Part shown: positions 44,364 to 53,247 of the stretch, piece after piece
How the letters are laid out: every line of letters begins with the position of its first letter
Numbering within the stretch: the stretch's first letter is position 1
Source of the DNA: Cytophagales bacterium
GTDB taxonomy: Bacteria; Bacteroidota; Bacteroidia; Cytophagales; Cyclobacteriaceae
Assembly: GCA_017303795.1 (NCBI GenBank)
Contig: JAFLBR010000007.1
Coordinates: 1 to 64,000, forward strand
Direction of reading: 5' to 3'
Length of the DNA stretch: 64,000 nt
Made by a program: the position numbers and the translations under genes
Notes under the pieces: model-generated
What the model was told of the DNA's origin: nothing
The model's database searches: none
The model's input: only the letters and a program-made list of their open reading frames with translations

Positions 44364-45860
44364 CTAAACACCCAGTATCAATCTTCCCGGATCTTCCAAT
44401 AACTCTTTCACTCTTACCAGAAAGCTTACTGATTCACGGCCATCCACAATACGATGATCGTAAGAAAGGGCCAGGTACATAATCGGTCGTATCACCACTT
44501 GCCCATCTTTTACTACAGGGCGTTCTACAATATTATGCATACCCAAAATTGCCGATTGGGGCGGGTTAAGGATTGGGGTAGAAAGCATTGAACCAAACAC
44601 ACCTCCATTGGTAATGGAGAATGTTCCGCCTTGCATTTCGTCTATCGAAAGTTTACCATCACGCCCTTTAGTTGCCAGGCGCACAACTTCGGCTTCAATC
44701 TGCTCAAACGAAAGTGATTCTGCATTACGGATTACCGGCACAACCAATCCACGTGGTGTTGAAACCGCAATCGACACATCGCAATAATCGTGATAGATTA
44801 CTTCATCGCCATTAATCTGTGCATTCACAGCTGGCCATTCTTTCAACGCAATACAAACCGCTTTGGTGAAGAACGACATGAAGCCAAGACCCACACCATA
44901 CTTTTCTTTAAACTTATCTTTGTATTTAGAACGAAGATCCATTACCGGTTTCATGTCCACTTCGTTAAACGTTGTGAGCATGGCCGTTTCATTCTTCACG
45001 GATACTAATCGCTTAGCAATAGTCTTACGTAACGAAGTCATTTTCTCATTACGCTTATTGCGCCCACCACCCGATGCAATTACAGGAGCTGAGGCCGGAG
45101 CCTTGGTTTCGGTTTTAGGAGTAGAAACTTGCGCCTTGGTGGCATCTTCTTTTGTTATTCTTCCACTTACACCAGTGCCACTAACCTGCGATGAAGAAAT
45201 TCCTTTCTCTTCCAGAATTTTAGCAGCTGCCGGTGAAGGATGACCAGATGCATAGGTTTTATCGCCACCACCCGCTTTAGATGTGGGTGTAGAAGTTGTT
45301 GTGGTTGTGGTAGCCGGAACGCCTTCTGTGATTTCAATTTTGCAGATCAATCCGCCAATAGGCAAAGTGGTTTTTTCTTTGGCTACAATTCTTAAAATAC
45401 CGTTTGCCTCGGCTGGCAATTCAAAAGTTGCTTTATCCGATTCAACTTCAGCAATTACTTCATCAAGTTTTACAAAGTCGCCATCTTTCTTTAACCAGGT
45501 GGAGATGGTTACTTCCGTAATGGATTCACCCACAGCCGGAACTTTCATTTCTTTAACACCCCCAGTTGCTTTTGGCGTGGCCTCAGTGGCTTTGGTTTCT
45601 GTTTTGGGTGTTGGCGTTGTTGCCGCACCGCCTTCGGCAATTTCGCAGATAACCGTACCAATGGGTACAACCTCGCCTTGTGCTTTGCTTATTTTCAGAA
45701 CACCGGCATTGGGCGCTGTCAACTCAAAGGTTGCCTTATCAGATTCGAGTTCTGCAATCACTTCATCCATCTTCACCACATCTCCATCTTTCTTAAGCCA
45801 GTTAGCAATTGTCACCTCGGTGATTGATTCGCCTACAGTTGGTACTTTAACTTGTGCCAT
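44364..45860 (-). CDS. odhB: Dihydrolipoyllysine succinyltransferase (E2o) with two lipoyl domains
   Basis: A 498-residue E2. Two lipoyl domains with ESDKATFEL (Lys42 and Lys143) are joined by Ala/Thr/Pro linkers. An E3-binding domain ([20 protein letters not shown]) and the acyltransferase domain with [10 protein letters not shown] follow. E. coli SucB has one lipoyl domain. It sits between odhA and lpd, which fixes it as the 2-oxoglutarate E2. Confidence 0.96.
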   Translation of the reverse strand: MAQVKVPTVGESITEVTIANWLKKDGDVVKMDEVIAELESDKATFELTAPNAGVLKISKAQGEVVPIGTVICEIAEGGAATTPTPKTETKATEATPKATGGVKEMKVPAVGESITEVTISTWLKKDGDFVKLDEVIAEVESDKATFELPAEANGILRIVAKEKTTLPIGGLICKIEITEGVPATTTTTTSTPTSKAGGGDKTYASGHPSPAAAKILEEKGISSSQVSGTGVSGRITKEDATKAQVSTPKTETKAPASAPVIASGGGRNKRNEKMTSLRKTIAKRLVSVKNETAMLTTFNEVDMKPVMDLRSKYKDKFKEKYGVGLGFMSFFTKAVCIALKEWPAVNAQINGDEVIYHDYCDVSIAVSTPRGLVVPVIRNAESLSFEQIEAEVVRLATKGRDGKLSIDEMQGGTFSITNGGVFGSMLSTPILNPPQSAILGMHNIVERPVVKDGQVVIRPIMYLALSYDHRIVDGRESVSFLVRVKELLEDPGRLILGV

Positions 45861-45923
45861 ATTATTCTTTGTTGTTAGATGCTAATTTTTTTTTAATGCT
45901 GTAGTAACACACTACATGCTTAC

Positions 45924-48641
45924 TTAAATCTCAAATGCCTGGCTAATAATTTTTTCCTGTTCAGCTTTATGCACTTTTGAATAACCGGTGGCTGGCGATG
46001 CACTCGACTTGCGGGCAACTACCTTCCATTTTTCTTCGGGCATAAACCGTTGGATGTACGACCAATAGCCCATATTGTATGGTTCTTCCTGGGTCCAGAT
46101 TAATTCAGCATCCTTATACTTTTTCAAAATATTTTGAACCTGCTGTTTTGGGAACGGATACAACTGCTCTAATCTGACTACCGCTGTGTTTTTAATTTTC
46201 TTCTTTTGCTGATAGTCAAGTAAATCGTAATACACTTTTCCTGAGCAGAACACTATGCGTTTAACTTCTTTCGTTTTTACGTTGGCATCGTCAAACACTT
46301 CAATGAAAGTGCCTTTGGCAAATTCAGTTATTGGCGAAACTACTCCGGCATGGCGCAATAATGATTTCGGGGAAAACACCACGCATGGCTTACGAAACTC
46401 CCACTTAATCTGCCTGCGTAATAAGTGGAAATAATTTGATGCAGAAGTAATATTGGCAACTACCATATTAAACTCAGAAGCTTGCTGCAGAAACCGCTCC
46501 GGACGGGCACTGGAGTGTTCCGGCCCCTGCCCTTCGTAACCATGTGGCAATAACAACACCAACCCATTTTGTCGCTGCCACTTCGATTCGGCAGAGGTTA
46601 TAAACTGATCGATAATTACCTGCGCTCCGTTTACGAAGTCACCAAACTGAGCTTCCCAAACTACCAAGGCACGCGGGGTAGCCAAGGCATAACCATATTC
46701 AAAACCCATTACACCAAACTCAGAAAGCAAAGAGTTATACATGTGCAATTTGGCCTGATCGGCACTGATATGATTAAGGCCACAATACGATTGGTTGGTA
46801 TTTGAATCCCAGAAGTAAGCATGGCGATGCGAAAACGTACCTCGTTTTACATCCTGGCCAGACATGCGTACAATATGCTTCTCTGCCAGCAACGATCCGA
46901 ATGCAAGCAACTCGGCCTCGGCCCAGCCCAATTCCTTTTTATCAAAGAAAGCCTCTTTACGATCTTTTAATAATTTTTCAATTTGCTTGATAGGCTTAAA
47001 CCCATCGGGAATGGTAGTAAGTGCCGTGCCTACTTTTTCAATAATCTCTTTTGAAACTGACGTGTCGGGCGATTGATCGAAATCCTCCGGTTTCGATTTG
47101 CGCATCGATTGCCATTCTTCTTCCATCTCCTGCAATTTGTATGGAAGTGTTTTTTGTTTCACCTCATTCAGCCGATCCTGCAATTGGTTACGAAACCTGG
47201 TATCCATTTCATCGGCCAAAGCTGCATCTACACCCGACTCAACTAATTTTTTAACATATACCTCACGCGGATTCGGATGCTTGGCAATCGTATTATACAA
47301 TTTAGGTTGCGTGAATTTAGGCTCATCGCTTTCGTTGTGGCCATGCCTGCGATAGCACAACAAATCGATAAAAATATCTTTACCAAACTGCTGCCGGTAT
47401 TCGGCTGCCAGCTTTGCACACCACGTTACAGCTTCGGCATCATCGCCATTTACGTGTAGTACAGGCGCATCTACAATTTTGGAAACATCCGTACAATAAA
47501 TAGCGGTGCGGGCATCGTCATAATCAGTAGTAAAACCAACCTGATTGTTAATTACAAAGTGAATAGTTCCGCCTGTGGTATAACCCGGCAAGCCCGACAT
47601 CTGCACCACTTCGTACACAATACCCTGGCCAGCAACTGCAGCATCGCCATGTATCAAAATAGCCATACCTTTTTTAAGGTCGCCATTATATTCATCATCA
47701 ATCTGACCACGAGTATAACCCACTACCAGCGGATCAACCGCTTCGAGGTGCGAAGGGTTGGGTGTTAACTTTACATATATTTTTTTTCCCGAAGGTGTAT
47801 TGATGTGGCTGGCATAACCCAGGTGATATTTTACGTCACCATCGCCCATTGTTAAATCGGGGTTTACATTACCTTCAAACTCAGTAAAAATTTGTTCGTA
47901 TGTTTTACCCAGAATATTGGTTAGCACATTTAAACGACCCCGGTGTGCCATACCAATCACAACTTCTTTTACATCCATCTCAGCCGATTTGTTGATGATG
48001 GCATCCAAAGCCGGAATAGTATTTTCACCCCCTTCAAGCGAAAACCGTTTCTGACCCAAAAACTTAGTATGTAAAAAGTTTTCGAATACAACAGCCTCAT
48101 TCAGTTTATATAAAATCCGCTTCTTTTCATCCAGATCAGGATTGTATTCGTAATATTCCTTTTCTATTTTGTTATAAAACCATGCACGGATTTCATCGTT
48201 GCGAATAAAATTATACTCAAACCCGATAGGGCCAAGGTATAGCGCTTTTAATTTTTCGATGATTTTACGAAGCGTTGATTTCGGCATTCCGATTTCGGCC
48301 GCAACATCAAACTCTGTATCCAGATCGGCATCGGTAAGACCAACGCTTTTATGATCGAGATTAACATTATGATCTCTGCGTTCGCGTACCGGATTGGTTT
48401 TAGATTTCAAATGGCCGAACGAACGGTATTGAAAGATAAGATTACGAACCTGAGTTTCTTTAATCGAAACAGGATCGCCACTGGTGCTAAGCCCATTACC
48501 GCCTTGTGCCTGCGAAAATTCGAAACCTTCGAAGAACTTTTGCCAGGTAACATCAACCGAAGCAGGGTTACTTTTATAGTTTTGATAAAGCTGGTCGATA
48601 TAACCAACATCAGCGTTTGAGATATACGAATACTTATCCAT
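45924..48641 (-). CDS. odhA: 2-oxoglutarate dehydrogenase E1
   Basis: A 905-residue thiamine-diphosphate enzyme of the TCA cycle. The N-terminal peripheral segment YLDQLYQNYKSNPASVDVTWQ-like (seen as YIDQLYQNYK) binds E2. Core motifs include MAHRGRLNVLTNILGK, HGDAAVAGQGIVYEV, CYRRHGHNESDEP and LLPHGYEGQGPEHSSARPER in pieces. It heads the operon; odhB is 63 bases downstream. Confidence 0.97.
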   Translation of the reverse strand: MDKYSYISNADVGYIDQLYQNYKSNPASVDVTWQKFFEGFEFSQAQGGNGLSTSGDPVSIKETQVRNLIFQYRSFGHLKSKTNPVRERRDHNVNLDHKSVGLTDADLDTEFDVAAEIGMPKSTLRKIIEKLKALYLGPIGFEYNFIRNDEIRAWFYNKIEKEYYEYNPDLDEKKRILYKLNEAVVFENFLHTKFLGQKRFSLEGGENTIPALDAIINKSAEMDVKEVVIGMAHRGRLNVLTNILGKTYEQIFTEFEGNVNPDLTMGDGDVKYHLGYASHINTPSGKKIYVKLTPNPSHLEAVDPLVVGYTRGQIDDEYNGDLKKGMAILIHGDAAVAGQGIVYEVVQMSGLPGYTTGGTIHFVINNQVGFTTDYDDARTAIYCTDVSKIVDAPVLHVNGDDAEAVTWCAKLAAEYRQQFGKDIFIDLLCYRRHGHNESDEPKFTQPKLYNTIAKHPNPREVYVKKLVESGVDAALADEMDTRFRNQLQDRLNEVKQKTLPYKLQEMEEEWQSMRKSKPEDFDQSPDTSVSKEIIEKVGTALTTIPDGFKPIKQIEKLLKDRKEAFFDKKELGWAEAELLAFGSLLAEKHIVRMSGQDVKRGTFSHRHAYFWDSNTNQSYCGLNHISADQAKLHMYNSLLSEFGVMGFEYGYALATPRALVVWEAQFGDFVNGAQVIIDQFITSAESKWQRQNGLVLLLPHGYEGQGPEHSSARPERFLQQASEFNMVVANITSASNYFHLLRRQIKWEFRKPCVVFSPKSLLRHAGVVSPITEFAKGTFIEVFDDANVKTKEVKRIVFCSGKVYYDLLDYQQKKKIKNTAVVRLEQLYPFPKQQVQNILKKYKDAELIWTQEEPYNMGYWSYIQRFMPEEKWKVVARKSSASPATGYSKVHKAEQEKIISQAFEI

Positions 48642-48660
48642 GGTTTTTTTGAAAAGGAAT

Positions 48661-48668
48661 CAAATGTA
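48661..48668 (-). promoter_or_regulatory. Promoter -7 box for odhA (TACATTTG)
   Basis: The minus strand reads TACATTTG, matching TANNTTTG, about 20 bases before ATG 48641. No clear -33 at 19 bases. Divergent from the rpsP promoter. Confidence 0.5.
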
Positions 48669-48757
48669 AAAACCTCCACTTGAATAAAAAAACCTAATAA
48701 CCGCTTATACAAATATTAAGAATAACCTACTGAATGAACAGAGTTTAGGCTTTCGGG

Positions 48758-48787
48758 TTTGCAGATTAAGAAAATACTCTACCTTTG
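48758..48787 (+). promoter_or_regulatory. Vegetative promoter for rpsP-rimM-trmD
   Basis: TTTG (48758-48761), 18-base spacer, TACCTTTG (48780-48787), followed by GCAGTCC. The leader to ATG is about 40 bases. Confidence 0.8.
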
Positions 48788-48834
48788 CAGTCCTTAAAAA
48801 ACGGACGGGTTCCAACATTTAAAAAACTAAGAAA

Positions 48835-49350
48835 ATGGCAGTAAAAATCAGATTAGCGCGCAGAGGCCGCAAAAAACTCTCTCTTTATGATGTAGTTGTA
48901 GCAGATGCGCGTTCGCCACGTGATGGCAAATTCATTGAAAAAATCGGTACCTACAACCCTTTAACTGTACCGGCCTCAATCATTCTGGATGACAACAAAG
49001 CATTCGATTGGTTGATGAAAGGTGCTCAACCTTCAGATACTGTACGGGCTATGCTTTCATACCGTGGTGTAATGTTGCGCAGGCACTTGCAACTTGGTGT
49101 AGCAAAAGGTGCTATTACCCAAGAGCAAGCTGACTCAAAATTGACTGAGTGGGTAAAATTGAAACAAGAAAAAATTCAATCTAAGATTGAAGGTGTGGCT
49201 AAGGCTAAGCAAACCGCTGCCAAAGCTCGTAAAGATGCTGAATCGAAAGTTAAAGAAGCACGTGCTGAAGCTATTCGCAAGAAAGCTGAAGTGGTGGCTG
49301 CTCCTGCTGAAACTCCTGCAGAAGAAACTGCCGCTGAACCACAGGCATAA
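48835..49350 (+). CDS. rpsP: Ribosomal protein S16 with long C-terminal extension
   Basis: A 171-residue protein. The S16 core [40 protein letters not shown], read in pieces, covers about residues 1-80. A Lys/Ala/Glu-rich helical tail (about 95-171, ending [13 protein letters not shown]) doubles the usual length; such tails occur in Bacteroidota S16. A terminator follows before rimM, so rimM may depend partly on readthrough. Confidence 0.96.
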   Translation: MAVKIRLARRGRKKLSLYDVVVADARSPRDGKFIEKIGTYNPLTVPASIILDDNKAFDWLMKGAQPSDTVRAMLSYRGVMLRRHLQLGVAKGAITQEQADSKLTEWVKLKQEKIQSKIEGVAKAKQTAAKARKDAESKVKEARAEAIRKKAEVVAAPAETPAEETAAEPQA

Positions 49351-49371
49351 CTTTAACTTTAAATACTTTAC

Positions 49372-49402
49372 AAAATGCCTCCGATTGCCGGGGGCATTTT
49401 TT
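49372..49402 (+). terminator. Intrinsic terminator after rpsP
   Basis: AAAATGCCTCCG (49372-49383) pairs with CGGGGGCATTTT (49389-49400) with one G-U pair, then T6 (49397-49402). It lies 20 bases before rimM, splitting the conserved rpsP-rimM unit. Confidence 0.85.
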
Positions 49403-49422
49403 GTTTCTGATTGTTATATAAA

Positions 49423-49932
49423 ATGAATAAAGAAACGTGTTATAAAATCGGGTACGTAGCCAAAACACATGGCCTTAAAGGCGAAGTAACCTTGGTTATT
49501 ACTGAGGCTATTGACCTTAGCGAGATAAAATCTTTATTTCTTGAAATAAAGGATAGCCTCGTCCCCTACTTTGTGAGTACACTATCTGATAGGGGTGATA
49601 AAGCTTTTGTAAAGTTTGAAGATGTGAATACACTTGAACAGGCAAATATGCTGAAGGGTTGCAGTATCTATATTGAGAAAGCAGCGCGGCCAAAATTAAA
49701 GCGCGGAGAATTTTATGACGATGAGATCATAGGCTTTCAGGTAGAAGATGAAGATGCGCAACCCTTGGGAATTATTAAAGAAGTAGTGCAGTCCGGTGCT
49801 AATCGTTTGCTCGAATTAAACTACCTGGGAAAAGATGTGTTGATACCGGTAAACGGCCCGTTCATTGTCTCCATCAACAAAACTAAAAGAAAAATTATCG
49901 TTCAACTACCCGATGGCTTTCTTGATTTATAG
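49423..49932 (+). CDS. rimM: 16S rRNA processing protein RimM
   Basis: A 169-residue 30S maturation factor. The N-terminal barrel has IGYVAKTHGLKGEVTLV, and the PRC-like C-terminal domain has GEFYDDEIIGFQVEDED and DVLIPVNGPFIVSI. ATG 49423 gives MNKETCYKIGYV; the open frame runs four codons further up. The gene order rpsP-rimM-trmD-rplS is the conserved bacterial one. Confidence 0.95.
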   Translation: MNKETCYKIGYVAKTHGLKGEVTLVITEAIDLSEIKSLFLEIKDSLVPYFVSTLSDRGDKAFVKFEDVNTLEQANMLKGCSIYIEKAARPKLKRGEFYDDEIIGFQVEDEDAQPLGIIKEVVQSGANRLLELNYLGKDVLIPVNGPFIVSINKTKRKIIVQLPDGFLDL

Positions 49933-49964
49933 CAATTCTTATCAGCCTGAAGTAATTTAGCTTT

Positions 49965-50639
49965 ATGCACATTGATATTATAACCTGCTTGCCACGATTA
50001 CTGGAAAGTCCGTTTTCGGATTCCATATTGAAGCGTGCTATCAATAAAGGATTGGTTAATGTCAATATTATTGATCTAAGACCATACTCGCTTGGCAAAC
50101 ACAAAGAGATTGATGACTATGCCTTTGGTGGTGGTGCCGGTATGGTGATGATGATTGAACCGATTGACCGCTGTATTTCCGATCTGAAATCAAAACGGGA
50201 ATACGATGATATTATTTACATGAGTCCGGATGGTGAGATGCTCACCCAACCCGTGGCTAATGAGCTGAGCCTTAAAAAAAATCTGATTCTGCTTTGCGGC
50301 CATTATAAAGGTGTGGACGAACGCGTGCGCGAACATTTAATTACCCGCGAAATCAGCATCGGTAATTATGTACTATCGGGTGGCGAGTTGGCTGCAGCTG
50401 TGGTGGCCGATGCGGTGATACGGCTTTTGCCGGGTGTACTGAATGATGAAACTTCGGCCCTTACCGATTCCTTTCAGGATGGGTTAGTGGCGCCCCCGGT
50501 TTATACGCGCCCCTCAGAATACAAAGGCTGGAAGGTTCCGGAAGTGCTTTTATCTGGCCATGAAGCTAAAATTACCCAGTGGAAATACGAGAAATCGCTG
50601 GAAAGGACTAAAAATCGCAGGCCAGACCTGCTTAGTTGA
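49965..50639 (+). CDS. trmD: tRNA (guanine-N1)-methyltransferase
   Basis: A 224-residue SPOUT methyltransferase that makes m1G37 in t[25 protein letters not shown] at the start, [34 protein letters not shown] and [20 protein letters not shown] form the trefoil-knot SAM site, read in pieces. 32 bases after rimM. Confidence 0.97.
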   Translation: MHIDIITCLPRLLESPFSDSILKRAINKGLVNVNIIDLRPYSLGKHKEIDDYAFGGGAGMVMMIEPIDRCISDLKSKREYDDIIYMSPDGEMLTQPVANELSLKKNLILLCGHYKGVDERVREHLITREISIGNYVLSGGELAAAVVADAVIRLLPGVLNDETSALTDSFQDGLVAPPVYTRPSEYKGWKVPEVLLSGHEAKITQWKYEKSLERTKNRRPDLLS

Positions 50640-50685
50640 ATCTAAAAAATATCCAGCCACGCCTACGAATTCAGGGCAATTCGTC

Positions 50686-50693
50686 TATATTTG
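50686..50693 (+). promoter_or_regulatory. Promoter -7 box for rplS (TATATTTG)
   Basis: TATATTTG followed by GCAGTCC, the same extension as at rpsP. The leader to ATG 50721 is about 20 bases. Confidence 0.65.
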
Positions 50694-50720
50694 CAGTCCA
50701 TTTTAAAAAGACCGAGCGTC

Positions 50721-51083
50721 ATGGCCGATTTAATAAAAGAAGTAGAAGCAGAATTAGCAGCAAAACGCACTAATATCACAGATTTTAAGCCAGGTGATAC
50801 GATCAACGTACACGTTAAAATCAGCGAAGGAAACAAAGAACGTATCCAGCAATTTCAAGGTGTAGTACTTTACAGAAGAGGAAGAGGCACTAATGGTGAG
50901 AGTTTCTCAGTTCGTAAAGTATCAAATGGCGTTGGTGTGGAACGTATCTTCCCACTATTAAGCCCAAGCATTGATAAAATTGAGTTTATGAAAGCTGGTA
51001 AAGTACGCAGAGCTAAGTTGTACTACCTGAAAGGTCGCCAAGGAAAATCTGCCAGAATTAAAGAAAAATTGGCTAGCAAATAA
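50721..51083 (+). CDS. rplS: Ribosomal protein L19
   Basis: A 120-residue 50S protein. [33 protein letters not shown] and [22 protein letters not shown], in pieces, are the L19 signatures. The frame is open from TTG 50691 inside the -7 box; ATG 50721 (MADLIKEVE) is the start. Confidence 0.97.
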   Translation: MADLIKEVEAELAAKRTNITDFKPGDTINVHVKISEGNKERIQQFQGVVLYRRGRGTNGESFSVRKVSNGVGVERIFPLLSPSIDKIEFMKAGKVRRAKLYYLKGRQGKSARIKEKLASK

Positions 51084-51117
51084 GCTAATCCGAATTCGAT
51101 TGAAGTCTATAAAAAAG

Positions 51118-51146
51118 CCCATTCCAGCAACTGGAGTGGGTTTTTT
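51118..51146 (+). terminator. Intrinsic terminator after rplS
   Basis: CCCATTCCAG pairs with CTGGAGTGGG (one G-U), CAA loop, then six T. Confidence 0.9.
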
Positions 51147-51173
51147 CATTCCTGCCCTATAACCTACATCGCA

Positions 51174-51204
51174 TTGCACAAACGGGGCTATAAACCTATA
51201 TTTG
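51174..51204 (+). promoter_or_regulatory. Promoter for class I aldolase
   Basis: TTG (51174-51176), 20-base spacer, TATATTTG (51197-51204). ATG 51226 follows about 21 bases later. Confidence 0.7.
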
Positions 51205-51225
51205 CCGCTCACCTCAAATGAAAAT

Positions 51226-52299
51226 ATGGCAAATCTGAACATTAGCGCACTGCTTGGTAAAGACGCTGACTCTTTACTGACACACAAAAGTAAAACCATT
51301 GATAAGAGTCAGATCCACCTTCCGGGTCCTGATTTCGTAGAAAGAATTTTTTCGCAGTCGAGCAGAAACACCCAAACCTTGCGCAGCTTGCAAGCTTTGT
51401 TTGGTACCGGGCGGCTGGCTAATACGGGGTACTTATCTATCCTTCCTATCGATCAGGGAATTGAACATAGTGCCGGTGCTTCATTTGCTAAGAATCCTAT
51501 TTACTTCGATCCGGAAAATATTATAAAGCTTGCCATTGAAGGTGGCTGTAATGGCGTTGCTACTACCTATGGTGGCCTTGCCTTAATGTCACGCAAGTAT
51601 GCTCATAAGATTCCCTTCATTGTAAAGATTAACCACAACGAATTATTAACGTATCCGAACAAAGCCGATCAGATTATGTTTGGCTCGGTTGAAGATGCCT
51701 GGAACTTAGGTGCTGTTGCCGTTGGTGCAACCATCTATTTCGGATCGGATAACGCAACACGCCAGATACAAGAAGTTGCTAAAGCTTTTGAGCGAGCACA
51801 CGAATTAGGAATGGCTACCATTCTTTGGTGCTATACCCGGAACAATGCATTTAAAAAAGATGGTATTGATTATCACGTATCGGCAGATTTAACAGGCCAG
51901 GCCAACCATTTGGGTGTAACTATCCAAGCTGATATTATTAAGCAGAAACTTGCTGAAACAAACGGTGGCTATAAAATGCTGAACACCGGTGGCAGCAGTT
52001 ATGGAAAATTAGATGAACGAATTTATACTGAACTAACATCCGACCATCCAATTGACTTGTGCCGTTACCAGGTAGCAAATTGTTACATGGGCCGCGCTGG
52101 CTTGATCAACTCCGGTGGCGATTCGAAAGGTTCAAGCGATATGGCCGATGCAGTACGCACAGCGGTAGTTAACAAACGTGCCGGTGGTATGGGTTTAATT
52201 TCAGGACGCAAAGCTTTCCAACGCCCGGTTAAAGAGGGTGTTGAAATTCTGAATGCCATACAGGATGTTTACCTGGATAGTAAGATTGATATAGCCTAG
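51226..52299 (+). CDS. fbaB: Class I fructose-bisphosphate aldolase (DhnA/FbaB type)
   Basis: A 357-residue glycolytic enzyme of the archaeal-type class I group. [18 protein letters not shown] near residue 76, [11 protein letters not shown], and the Schiff-base region [15 protein letters not shown] and later [12 protein letters not shown]. The frame is open from 51202 in the promoter; ATG 51226 gives [11 protein letters not shown]. Monocistronic. Confidence 0.9.
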   Translation: MANLNISALLGKDADSLLTHKSKTIDKSQIHLPGPDFVERIFSQSSRNTQTLRSLQALFGTGRLANTGYLSILPIDQGIEHSAGASFAKNPIYFDPENIIKLAIEGGCNGVATTYGGLALMSRKYAHKIPFIVKINHNELLTYPNKADQIMFGSVEDAWNLGAVAVGATIYFGSDNATRQIQEVAKAFERAHELGMATILWCYTRNNAFKKDGIDYHVSADLTGQANHLGVTIQADIIKQKLAETNGGYKMLNTGGSSYGKLDERIYTELTSDHPIDLCRYQVANCYMGRAGLINSGGDSKGSSDMADAVRTAVVNKRAGGMGLISGRKAFQRPVKEGVEILNAIQDVYLDSKIDIA

Positions 52300-52304
52300 T
52301 TATT

Positions 52305-52394
52305 AATTTGAAAATCTGAAGATGATATGATTGAGGTTATATCGTCACGCTTTCTTTTCATTTTCAGATTTTCAGATTGAACAATTTTCAAATT
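52305..52394. repeat. Word-repeat palindrome with competing arms, upstream of accD
   Basis: The left side AATTTGAAAATCTGAA (52305-52320) can pair in two ways: TGAAAATCTGAA with 52363-52374, or AATTTGAAAAT with 52384-52394. The right side repeats TTCAGATT/TTCAAATT words. It reaches within eight bases of the accD ATG. No T-tract after either stem. Similar design to 15194-15254. Confidence 0.8.
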
Positions 52395-52401
52395 GAATTT
52401 T

Positions 52402-53247
52402 ATGCCTTGGTTCAAGCGTACCGATAAAGGAATTCTTACTCCCACAGAAGCCAAGCGGGAAGTGCCCGATGGGTTATGGTTTAAATCGCCTGGAGGTAAA
52501 ATAGTTCACACCCGCGAGCTAAAGAACAATGCTTACGTAGTGCCCGAAGAAGAGTATCACGTAAAAATTGGTTCGCAAGAGTATTTTGAAATTCTGTTTG
52601 ATAACAACGAGTTCACAGAGTTGGATGCTAACATGGAATCGGCCGATCCGCTTAAGTTTACGGATACGAAAGCTTACCCCAAACGAATTAAAGAATCGCA
52701 AGCCAAGACCAACCTGAAAGATGCGGTGCGAACTGCCTACGGAAAAATGAATGGGCTTGAAATTACCATTGCTTGTATGGATTTCAGTTTCATTGGTGGT
52801 TCGATGGGGTCGGTAGTTGGCGAAAAAATTGCCCGCGCCATGGATCACAGTTTGAAAACCAGAAAGCCATTTCTGATGATCTCGCGTTCGGGTGGGGCAC
52901 GCATGATGGAAGCCGGACTTTCATTAATGCAAATGGCAAAAACATCTGCTAAAATTGCTCTGCTCGATCAGGCAAAGATTCCTTATATCTCATTACTCAC
53001 CGACCCCACAACAGGAGGTGTTACCGCATCGTACGCTATGCTGGGCGATTTTAATGTTGCCGAACCAAATTCATTAATTGGTTTTGCTGGCCCGCGCGTA
53101 ATTCGCGAAACAATTGGTAAAGACCTACCCAAAGGTTTTCAAAGTGCCGAGTTTGTACTAGACCACGGCTTTCTTGATTTTATTGTGGACAGAAGAAATC
53201 TGAAGAATAAGTTGAGTTTGTTGTTGCGGATGGTGGGTGAGGCTTAA
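52402..53247 (+). CDS. accD: Acetyl-CoA carboxylase carboxyltransferase beta subunit, zinc ribbon degenerate
   Basis: A 281-residue subunit. Carboxyltransferase core: [58 protein letters not shown] and [13 protein letters not shown]. The N-terminal Cys4 zinc ribbon of E. coli AccD is replaced: positions equivalent to the four Cys are Ser29, Gly32, Val47 and Glu50. ATG 52402 is preferred to TTG 52393. It converges on the next gene with a 4-base overlap. Confidence 0.94.
   Translation: MPWFKRTDKGILTPTEAKREVPDGLWFKSPGGKIVHTRELKNNAYVVPEEEYHVKIGSQEYFEILFDNNEFTELDANMESADPLKFTDTKAYPKRIKESQAKTNLKDAVRTAYGKMNGLEITIACMDFSFIGGSMGSVVGEKIARAMDHSLKTRKPFLMISRSGGARMMEAGLSLMQMAKTSAKIALLDQAKIPYISLLTDPTTGGVTASYAMLGDFNVAEPNSLIGFAGPRVIRETIGKDLPKGFQSAEFVLDHGFLDFIVDRRNLKNKLSLLLRMVGEA

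Noticed and set aside
45283-45885. 200-residue open frame on the plus strand
   Set aside because: Antisense to odhB lipoyl domains and Ala/Pro/Thr linkers; composition (Ser/Thr/Val-rich) is a mirror of codon bias, and odhB is certain.
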